Origin: Candidatus Altimarinota bacterium
GTDB lineage: Bacteria > Patescibacteriota > Gracilibacteria > UBA4473
Direction: 5' to 3'
Assembly: GCA_905478675.1 (NCBI GenBank)
Contig: CAJQJI010000030.1
Coordinates: 1-5,692, forward strand
Length of the DNA: 5,692 bases
The translations under genes were made by a program, and so were the position numbers. A model generated the notes under the pieces. It did not search any database. It had not been told where the DNA came from and saw only the letters and a program-made list of their open reading frames with translations. Positions 1 through 5,132 of the stretch are shown piece after piece. The first letter of the stretch is position 1. Each line of letters begins with the position of its first letter.

Positions 1-119
1 TACAGCCCCGTTAGTGATTTTGTTTGCAAACTTGGATTTTAAATTTCAATCCAATCGTTGCCGTCATTATTAGTAAATGAAATTTCGTTAATGACCAATT
101 CTGCCGACAACGGGGCTGT
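1..119 (-). pseudogene. Displaced N-terminal fragment of the LTD gene (inverted)
   Basis: Read on the minus strand from 119 downwards, the sequence gives TAPLSA, then ELVINEISF, TNNDGNDWIEI, a TAA stop at 41-39, then NPSLQTKSLTGLY. This is the canonical opening of a lamin-tail domain (LVINEI...DWIEIxNPS...LTGLYLTD). The TAPLSA|EL stretch looks like the end of a signal peptide with an A-x-A-like cleavage site, suggesting the intact protein is exported. If 1-120 is reverse-complemented in place, codon phase runs without a break into TGLYLTDKKED of the + strand gene. The one defect is the TAA, where other LTDs usually have Tyr or another polar residue before NPS. The start codon and most of the signal peptide would lie left of the window. 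Confidence 0.75.
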
Positions 120-120
120 A
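1..120. repeat. 12-bp perfect inverted repeat bounding a 96-bp inverted segment
   Basis: TACAGCCCCGTT at 1-12 is the exact reverse complement of AACGGGGCTGTA at 109-120. The 96 bp between them (13-108) carry LTD coding sequence on the wrong strand relative to the rest of the gene. Inversion between the two arms leaves the arms unchanged and rebuilds the reading frame. The arms themselves encode ATAPL at the N-terminal side and TGLY at the domain side. The left arm starts at base 1 of the window, so whether the repeat extends further left cannot be judged. No recombinase gene is visible in the window. Confidence 0.85.
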
Positions 121-463
121 TTTAACCGATAAAAAAGAAGACTACACTCAATACGAAATCAAAGAAGATTTAATTATTCCGCCCAATGGCTTCGTGGTGA
201 TTTATGGCCAAAATTATACGGGCGAAGAAACCGTGCTTAAAACAAATTTTGGCATTAAAAACGGTGAAACTATTTACTTGATAGACCAACAACAACGAGT
301 CATTGATTCGTTGACCGCTATTGCGGATGAGGCGGCCTTAACGGAAACCACGGTCGGACATTTTCCTGATGGAGACCCAGAGACCTTTATTATGTCGATG
401 CCCACAAAAGGCGAGCGGAACCGAAAAGATTTCGTACTGAGAAATAATCCTGCTAGACCATGA
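110..463 (+). CDS. Lamin-tail-domain (LTD) protein, 5' part displaced by an inversion
   Basis: This is the main part of a small LTD protein, an Ig-like beta-sandwich domain often found on exported bacterial proteins, including alongside or fused to CotH kinases. The frame reads TGLYLTDKKEDYTQYEI, then IIPPNGFVVIYG, NFGIKNGETIYLIDQ, a VIDSL strand and a closing FPDGDPETFIMSMPTKGERN. These are the usual LTD landmarks: GxYLTD, IPxxGFVVIY, NFxxxNGExIYL, PDG and STPTxGxxN-like. The frame is open back to a TGA at 92-94, but family resemblance starts only at about 110. A GTG at 194 is the first conventional start downstream, yet using it would delete the first strands of the domain, so it is probably not the true start. 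The missing N-terminal part lies inverted at 1-119. The TGA stop overlaps the ATG of the next gene (ATGA), indicating translational coupling. The family call is fairly sure; the biological role is unknown. Confidence 0.75.
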   Translation, partial: TGLYLTDKKEDYTQYEIKEDLIIPPNGFVVIYGQNYTGEETVLKTNFGIKNGETIYLIDQQQRVIDSLTAIADEAALTETTVGHFPDGDPETFIMSMPTKGERNRKDFVLRNNPARP

Positions 464-1179
464 AAACCAATTTAAAAGTACAACGGCACGAACTTAAATT
501 TTATATCAGTGCGGCGGATTACCAATATTGCCGGCACGTGCTTGGGCAACTGATGGAAACCGATTCGTACCAAAATAAGGACGAAGGTTATTTTATTCGC
601 AGTTTATATTTTGATGACGTGGCTGAAAATTCAGTCGAAGAAAAACTTGATGGCATAGAAATACGCGATAAATACCGTTTACGAATTTATGATTTTGATC
701 AGACCTGGGCAAAATTAGAACGCAAAAGAAAAGAAAATAACTTTGTGAACAAAAGCTCTGTCACCGTGTCTAAAGCCGAAGCCTTGGCGATGATGGACGG
801 GGAGTATGACTTTTTGCTGGAGAAAGAAGGAGCCGCCGCTAAATCGATTTATTTTGATTTAAAACGAAAATATTTTCGTCCAGTGGTCATTGTGGATTAC
901 CTACGTGAAGTCTACAAAATGGACTACAACGAAATTCGCATCACGTTTGATAAACAAATCAGAACGACCACCGATGATTTAAACTTGTTTGATAAAAACG
1001 TCCTCACGCATCCTCTGCAGCGTGATGATGTCATCATTTTAGAAGTAAAATTCAACACCTGTCTGCCGTCTTGGTTTAAAGATTTTTTAAACTTCGATAG
1101 TCATGTCAGCATGGCCATTAGTAAATATTGCTACGGCCGTATGGAGACCCGTGAATTTTATGAAACCGAGCCTGCTTAG
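460..1179 (+). CDS. VTC-domain polyphosphate polymerase family protein
   Basis: A 239-residue protein of the VTC domain family (triphosphate tunnel metalloenzyme fold), related to the catalytic domain of yeast Vtc4, which builds polyphosphate from ATP. Visible motifs in order: RHELKFYI (residues 9-16, the E-x-K opening strand), SLYFDD (48-53), IRDKYRLRIYD (68-78, basic tunnel residues K71, R73, R75), KLERKRKENNFVNK (85-98), FRPVVIVDYLREVY (139-152), IRITFD (159-164), ILEVKFN (193-199, E195 as likely metal ligand and K197), and SKYC (221-224). The charged tunnel pattern appears complete, so the enzyme is probably active. There is no signal peptide, membrane segment or SPX domain, so it should be cytoplasmic. 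It starts within the LTD stop codon (4-nt overlap) and precedes a DUF4956 membrane protein that may anchor it. The family is clear; the polyphosphate product is inferred from homologues. Confidence 0.9.
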   Translation: MKTNLKVQRHELKFYISAADYQYCRHVLGQLMETDSYQNKDEGYFIRSLYFDDVAENSVEEKLDGIEIRDKYRLRIYDFDQTWAKLERKRKENNFVNKSSVTVSKAEALAMMDGEYDFLLEKEGAAAKSIYFDLKRKYFRPVVIVDYLREVYKMDYNEIRITFDKQIRTTTDDLNLFDKNVLTHPLQRDDVIILEVKFNTCLPSWFKDFLNFDSHVSMAISKYCYGRMETREFYETEPA

Positions 1180-1201
1180 GCTTTAAAGAAGCATTTATTA
1201 C

Positions 1202-1214
1202 TTAATTTTTTTAC
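1202..1214 (+). promoter_or_regulatory. T-rich leader motif just upstream of the DUF4956 start
   Basis: TTAATTTTTTTAC lies one base before the ATG at 1216. The same 13 bases recur one base before the ATG at 1926. There is no purine-rich Shine-Dalgarno sequence in the 36-nt gap, so this AT-rich, presumably unstructured leader may be what permits initiation. The role is inferred from position only. Confidence 0.35.
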
Positions 1215-1215
1215 C

Positions 1216-1896
1216 ATGAACGGAACCGATTTAAGCCAACTTTTTTCTCTCGATAAAATACTTATCAATACTTCGTTTAGTTTTGTGCAGATATTTTTAT
1301 CGCTTTCGATCACTTTTTTGATCGCGATGTTTATTTATTTCATCTACAAAAAAACCTATAATGGCGTGCTTTATTCTAAAAACTTTAATACCACGTTAGT
1401 GGTAGTGGCCTTAATTGTGAATGCCTTAATGATTGGTATTAGTGGAAACCTAGTGCTTTCACTGGGGCTGGTGGGAGCGCTTTCAATTGTGCGTTTTAGA
1501 ACTGCCGTTAAAGACCCAAAAGACACCGCTTTTATTTTTTGGGCGATTAGTATTGGGGTGATAAATGGGGTTGGGTACTACGAACTTTCATTACTCGCGA
1601 GTGTGTTTATTGCCGCGGTCTTATTACTGCTTTCACGCGCCGTGGCGTTTGAGCCGTCTTACATGTTGATTGTGAAATACCCAGAAGGCGTGTATCCAGA
1701 AATTAAAAAGGTACTTGAAACCGAGTTCCAAAAATATTTTATTCGTACCGATAGCCGCAAAGCCGATTTCACCGAAAAAGTAATTGAGGTGAAAATGAAA
1801 AAAGGAAACCAAGAATCAGCGCTCGAAAAAATTCGAGCCATTAAAGGCCTAGAGAGTTGTAACCTACTTTCTAGTAATGGGGAATTCTCTGAATAA
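1216..1896 (+). CDS. DUF4956 family integral membrane protein
   Basis: A 226-residue protein matching the DUF4956 family. The N-terminal half holds hydrophobic segments at about 23-45, 59-77, 104-119 and 121-142, with a further short hydrophobic stretch around 79-92. The family hallmark GALSIVRFRTAVKDPKDTAF spans about 87-106: a conserved, charged stretch between membrane segments. The C-terminal part (about 150-226) is soluble and alpha/beta-like (MLIVKYPEG, EKVIEVKMKKG, ALEKIRAIKGLES), resembling a small regulatory or ferredoxin-like domain. No biochemical function is established to my knowledge. Because the gene follows a VTC-domain gene by 36 nt, and such pairs recur, it may anchor or partner the polymerase, much as Vtc1 and the membrane domains do in yeast. 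That link is inference. The ATG is preceded by a T-rich leader without a Shine-Dalgarno sequence. Confidence 0.88.
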   Translation: MNGTDLSQLFSLDKILINTSFSFVQIFLSLSITFLIAMFIYFIYKKTYNGVLYSKNFNTTLVVVALIVNALMIGISGNLVLSLGLVGALSIVRFRTAVKDPKDTAFIFWAISIGVINGVGYYELSLLASVFIAAVLLLLSRAVAFEPSYMLIVKYPEGVYPEIKKVLETEFQKYFIRTDSRKADFTEKVIEVKMKKGNQESALEKIRAIKGLESCNLLSSNGEFSE

Positions 1897-1911
1897 ACCC
1901 TTTATTTAAAT

Positions 1912-1924
1912 TTAATTTTTTTAC
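1912..1924 (+). promoter_or_regulatory. Second copy of the T-rich leader motif
   Basis: TTAATTTTTTTAC is identical to the motif at 1202-1214 and sits at the same distance from its ATG (1926), with T instead of C as the spacer base. Both copies also have a TTTATT a few bases further upstream. It may be a non-Shine-Dalgarno initiation context or part of a short regulatory leader. No experimental role is known. Confidence 0.35.
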
Positions 1925-1925
1925 T

Positions 1926-3335
1926 ATGTTATATCGTTTAAAAACGACTTCGATTATGGCATTTTCGGCCATGGCGCTTGTTTTAACCGGTTGTCAGGTT
2001 TCCGAAACCACGAACCAATCAACGGAAATTTCCGTCGATTCGACTACGACCACAATGGTGGTTGAAAACCAAAACTTAATTACTAAAGCGGGTACTTACC
2101 ACTTTTCGGGCACTATAACCGAAAGTATTGTGGTGGAGGTTACTAAAGATGAGGATGTTGAAATTGTGCTTGATAATGCCAATATTAGTAGCCGCACCAA
2201 CGCGCCAATTTACATTAAAGAGGCAAAGAACGTGCAAATTACGCTGCCTAAAAGTTCTAAAAATACGGTGACTGATAATCGCCCAGACGCTACAGATGAT
2301 AGTGGGGACGATTATCCAAACGCGGCTATTTATAGTATGGCTAATTTAAAAATTCAGGGGGCCGATAACGCGGTATTACAAGTTTTTGGAAACTATAATG
2401 ACGGGATTACCAGTAAAGATGATTTAGAATTTAAAGAAGCCAATATTGAAGTCACCGCTAAAGACGACGGCGTCCGCGGGAAAGACACCCTAGAGATTGA
2501 TGAAACGACTTTAGTGGTTAACGCGGGCGGTGACGGTCTGCAATCAGACAACATTGAAAGTGAGACCAAAGGCATTATTACGTTTAAAGAAAGTGATGTG
2601 ACCATTACCGCCGGAGATGATGGTATTCACGGGGTGCAGTTAGTGAGTGTGCTTAGCGGCACGATTAATATTTTAGATTCGTACGAAGGTATTGAAGGGC
2701 TGCAAGTTATTGTGGATGGCGGAACGGTGAATATTACCGCCAACGATGACGGTATTAATGTGGCCGCTAAAAAAGAAGAAGGAGATGCCACCGGCGGCAT
2801 GAGTGGCGCGGCCGGGGAAGCGGTAGTGGCCGGTGGTTTGTTGGCGATTAATGGCGGAATTGTTTCGATTAATTCGGCTTCAGATGGTTTTGATTCGAAT
2901 GGAAACGCGGTCGTTACGGGGGGCATGTTGATTATAAACGGCCCTACCACCGAACGAGAAGGTCCGCTTGATGTGAATGGAACTTTCTTAGTTTCAGGGG
3001 GGACCATTATTGCGGTGGGCAGTGTTGGGATGGCGGGGACGCCAGACGCTGAATCAGAACAGTATTCGATTCAAGTAAACCTTGATACGGTGCAAGCCGC
3101 CGAGACCGAAGTGGCTTTAGTTGATGCCGTGGGGCAAGAACTTTTTAGTTTCACTCCAGCGAAAACCTTTCAATCGGTGACCTATTCTTCAAGCCAAATT
3201 AAAGCGGGAGAAACCTACACGTTCTTGGTGGACGGTGAGGCGTTTACGGATTTAGTGATTGACGGAAAGATTACTAAATACGGCGAAGGCGAAACTCGAG
3301 GAGTGCCTGGAGGAACGCGTGGCGGACGCTTTTAA
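1926..3335 (+). CDS. Surface lipoprotein with Cthe_2159-type (DUF4353) carbohydrate-binding beta-helix
   Basis: A 469-residue predicted lipoprotein. A lipobox L20-T21-G22-C23 ends a hydrophobic signal (about 9-22), so maturation at C23 should leave the protein membrane-anchored outside the cytoplasm. After a Thr/Ser-rich linker (25-45), GTYHFSGTI (56-64) opens a domain like Clostridium thermocellum Cthe_2159, a right-handed parallel beta-helix that binds acidic polysaccharide and calcium. Rungs are marked by repeated acidic turns: YNDGI (157-161), KDDGV (179-183), GGDGL (201-205), GDDGI (230-234), SYEGI (252-256), NDDGI (273-277) and SDGFD (319-323). A Gly/Ala-rich loop at about 286-304 interrupts the ladder. 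Residues about 375-450 look like a terminal beta domain (YSIQVNLD, TYTFLVDGE). The protein ends in a Gly/Arg-rich tail, GVPGGTRGGRF. It lies 29 nt after DUF4956 and 25 nt before CotH. The ligand is unknown. Confidence 0.87.
   Translation: MLYRLKTTSIMAFSAMALVLTGCQVSETTNQSTEISVDSTTTTMVVENQNLITKAGTYHFSGTITESIVVEVTKDEDVEIVLDNANISSRTNAPIYIKEAKNVQITLPKSSKNTVTDNRPDATDDSGDDYPNAAIYSMANLKIQGADNAVLQVFGNYNDGITSKDDLEFKEANIEVTAKDDGVRGKDTLEIDETTLVVNAGGDGLQSDNIESETKGIITFKESDVTITAGDDGIHGVQLVSVLSGTINILDSYEGIEGLQVIVDGGTVNITANDDGINVAAKKEEGDATGGMSGAAGEAVVAGGLLAINGGIVSINSASDGFDSNGNAVVTGGMLIINGPTTEREGPLDVNGTFLVSGGTIIAVGSVGMAGTPDAESEQYSIQVNLDTVQAAETEVALVDAVGQELFSFTPAKTFQSVTYSSSQIKAGETYTFLVDGEAFTDLVIDGKITKYGEGETRGVPGGTRGGRF
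2397..2903 (+). repeat. Degenerate coding repeat: D-D-G turns of the beta-helix
   Basis: Seven acidic-Gly turns (NDG, DDG, GDG, DDG, YEG, DDG, SDG followed by a hydrophobic residue) recur at residues 158-323 of the lipoprotein. The spacing is about 21-29 residues, widening to about 45 before the last turn, where a Gly/Ala-rich loop is inserted. Each is followed or preceded by a short strand such as IEVTA, LVVNA, VTITA or VNITA. In the Cthe_2159 family such acidic turns bind calcium. Divergence at the DNA level shows these are old protein repeats rather than a recent tandem duplication. Confidence 0.6.
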
Positions 3336-3360
3336 TACTGAAATTTATAACTTTTGAAAA

Positions 3361-5088
3361 ATGAGACATACTAAAAATTTATCGTTCGCTTTACTCGTTA
3401 CAGTCCTCGGGTTTACGTTGGCGGGGTGTCAGACAGACACGCCCACTGTCACTACGGAAACGCAGACAACAGGAACTTCTAATTTTGACGACTGGACAGA
3501 TGAGACGCATTCGAAGAATGTTGATCCAAACTACGAGGTAGTGTTTCCGCAAGAAGCGGTGAACCGTTTAGATATTGTCATCGCGGCTGATGAGTGGCAA
3601 GCGATGCTCGATAATATGACCGATCTTTACGGTGACGCTTCGTCTCGTTCTAATGTTGAGGGAGGTGGCAATGCCGCTAGACCAGAGCGAGGTCAGGCCG
3701 TCGCGGGTGAGGTAGAGCGCGAACGTCCCGAGCCAGGGGTTGGTGGAGGCGAAAGACCCGAACGTGGACAAGGTGGTGAGGGCGGTGGTGGCGGAAACGC
3801 CAATCTTGGTAGTTCCGAAAATCCGATGTTTGGCGAAACTCAAGTGTTTTTTAACGGCACCCAGTGGTACAACGTTGGGTTACGCTTTAAGGGAAACTCT
3901 AGCTTAAGTTCGGCCTGGCAAAGTGGCACGTTAAAACTGCCTTTTAAAATGGATTTTGATGAGTTTGAAGATGATTATCCTGAACTAAAAAACCAACGAT
4001 TTTACGGGTTTAAACAACTGTCCTTTTCTTCGGGCTATTCTGATGCTTCACTTATGCGTGAAAAATTAGCGGCAGAGTCTTTTGAGGCTGCGGGTATTGC
4101 CGCTCCTAAAACGGCTTTTTATGAACTCTATATAGATTACGGAGAAGGGCCGACTTATTTTGGACTTTATACTGCCGTAGAAGTCGTAGATGACACCCTA
4201 ACCGAGCGTGTGTTTGGGGATGATAGCGGGAATATTTATAAAGCCGAAGGCACGGCGACGAACTTGTCGGCGCAAACCGCCGCGAGTTTAAAAGAAGGGT
4301 TTGTAAAAAAATCAAACGAAGATGAAGATGATTGGAGTGATTTAGAAGCGCTTTCGGCCGTGCTTAATTCAGACACTCGAACTACGGATCCGACGCAATG
4401 GAAAAAAGATTTAGAAGCCGTTTTTGATACCAGTGCCTTTTTGAACTGGTTGGCGGTGAATACCGTTATTAAAAACTGGGATACCTATGGCGCTATGACG
4501 CATAATTATTATTTGTACAACGTGCCAGAAACGAATCTTCTGACCTGGATTCCGTGGGATAACAACGAGTCTTTTTCTGAAGGAAAACGTTCTAACGTTA
4601 CTTTAACTTTTAATAGTATTAATGACACGTGGCCGTTGATTCGATATTTAATTGATGATGAAGCGTACCGTGCCGAATACGTTGGTTATGTGAATTCATT
4701 TGTAGAAAATATTTTAGAGACTGACGCCTTTACGACACGCGTTGAGTTTTTACATGAACTTATTACGCCGTCAGTTGTGGGGGAAAATGGAGAACAAGCG
4801 GGCTTTACCCTGTTACGAAACCAAGAGGCGTTTGTAGCTTCAGCCGACGCTTTACTGGCTTATGTTGATGGTCGAATTGAGGCCGCTTCAAATTTAAGTC
4901 TAGAGAGTGATTGGAGTTATAACGCGAGTAGTACGGCTCAAGGCTTCGGGGCAGGCGTGCCGCCTGAAAACGGCGAGTTTGGGTTTCCACCAGATATGGT
5001 TTTACCAGACAATTGGGACACTTTAACTGAAGCCGAACAAATGGAGTATATGGACGCCAATCGTCCGGCGGGTGAACCGCCGTTTTAG
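3361..5088 (+). CDS. CotH kinase family lipoprotein
   Basis: A 575-residue predicted lipoprotein (hydrophobic 8-20, lipobox L20-A21-G22-C23) with a CotH domain. CotH of Bacillus subtilis is an atypical secreted protein kinase that phosphorylates spore-coat proteins. Landmarks: LDIVIAADEW (70-79), VGLRFKGNSS (172-181), FKQLSFSSGYSDASLMREKLA (217-237), APKTAFYELYIDYG (248-261), YFGLYTAVEVVD (266-277), GNIYKAEG (290-297; K294 a candidate ATP-binding lysine), KNWDTYGAMTHNYYLYN (371-387) and WIPWDNNESF (396-405). D374 and D400 match, by spacing and context, the catalytic and metal-binding Asp pair of CotH (inference from memory). The usual second residue of the PWDxD motif is Asn here (PWDNN). A Gly/Arg/Glu-rich insert occupies about 93-150. 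The tail (526-575) is Pro/Gly-rich with a short WDTLTEAEQMEYMDANRP segment. The ATG has no Shine-Dalgarno sequence. Substrates may be neighbouring surface proteins. Confidence 0.9.
   Translation: MRHTKNLSFALLVTVLGFTLAGCQTDTPTVTTETQTTGTSNFDDWTDETHSKNVDPNYEVVFPQEAVNRLDIVIAADEWQAMLDNMTDLYGDASSRSNVEGGGNAARPERGQAVAGEVERERPEPGVGGGERPERGQGGEGGGGGNANLGSSENPMFGETQVFFNGTQWYNVGLRFKGNSSLSSAWQSGTLKLPFKMDFDEFEDDYPELKNQRFYGFKQLSFSSGYSDASLMREKLAAESFEAAGIAAPKTAFYELYIDYGEGPTYFGLYTAVEVVDDTLTERVFGDDSGNIYKAEGTATNLSAQTAASLKEGFVKKSNEDEDDWSDLEALSAVLNSDTRTTDPTQWKKDLEAVFDTSAFLNWLAVNTVIKNWDTYGAMTHNYYLYNVPETNLLTWIPWDNNESFSEGKRSNVTLTFNSINDTWPLIRYLIDDEAYRAEYVGYVNSFVENILETDAFTTRVEFLHELITPSVVGENGEQAGFTLLRNQEAFVASADALLAYVDGRIEAASNLSLESDWSYNASSTAQGFGAGVPPENGEFGFPPDMVLPDNWDTLTEAEQMEYMDANRPAGEPPF
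3637..3810 (+). repeat. Low-complexity Gly/Arg/Glu/Pro-rich insert within the CotH gene
   Basis: Residues about 93-150 are built from short, imperfect units (ARPERGQ, ERERPEPG, GGERPERGQGG, EGGGGG). They break the CotH N-terminal region between DNMTDLYG and MFGETQVFFNG. The segment should be disordered. Similar R-P-E-G-rich inserts occur at this place in other bacterial CotH proteins (recollection). The DNA keeps codon phase throughout, so this is a real protein insert and not a frameshift. Confidence 0.6.
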
Positions 5089-5132
5089 GTTGGTTGGGTG
5101 AATTTAGTTCTAAAATAAATACTCTAAGTACA

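Noticed and set aside
194..463. LTD gene starting at GTG 194
   Set aside because: Starting here removes the conserved TGLYLTD and IIPPNGF strands, which are in frame just upstream. The true 5' end lies in the inverted segment and beyond.
1173..1212. Possible rho-independent terminator after the VTC gene
   Set aside because: TGCTT/AAGCA or GCTTT/GAAGC form stems of only about 5 bp, and the T-run starts more than 10 nt later, abutting the next start codon. It is too weak for a terminator call.
2627..3007. 126-codon open frame on the minus strand
   Set aside because: It is antisense to the beta-helix gene. Its Pro/Ser/Ala-rich composition is a by-product of Gly- and Asp-rich codons on the other strand.
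3568..3843. 91-codon open frame on the minus strand
   Set aside because: It is a shadow of the Gly/Arg-rich CotH insert, with no family resemblance.
5090..5116. Possible promoter TTGGTT - TAAAAT before the SLH gene
   Set aside because: The spacing is only 15 nt and both boxes are imperfect. In AT-rich intergenic DNA this is expected by chance.
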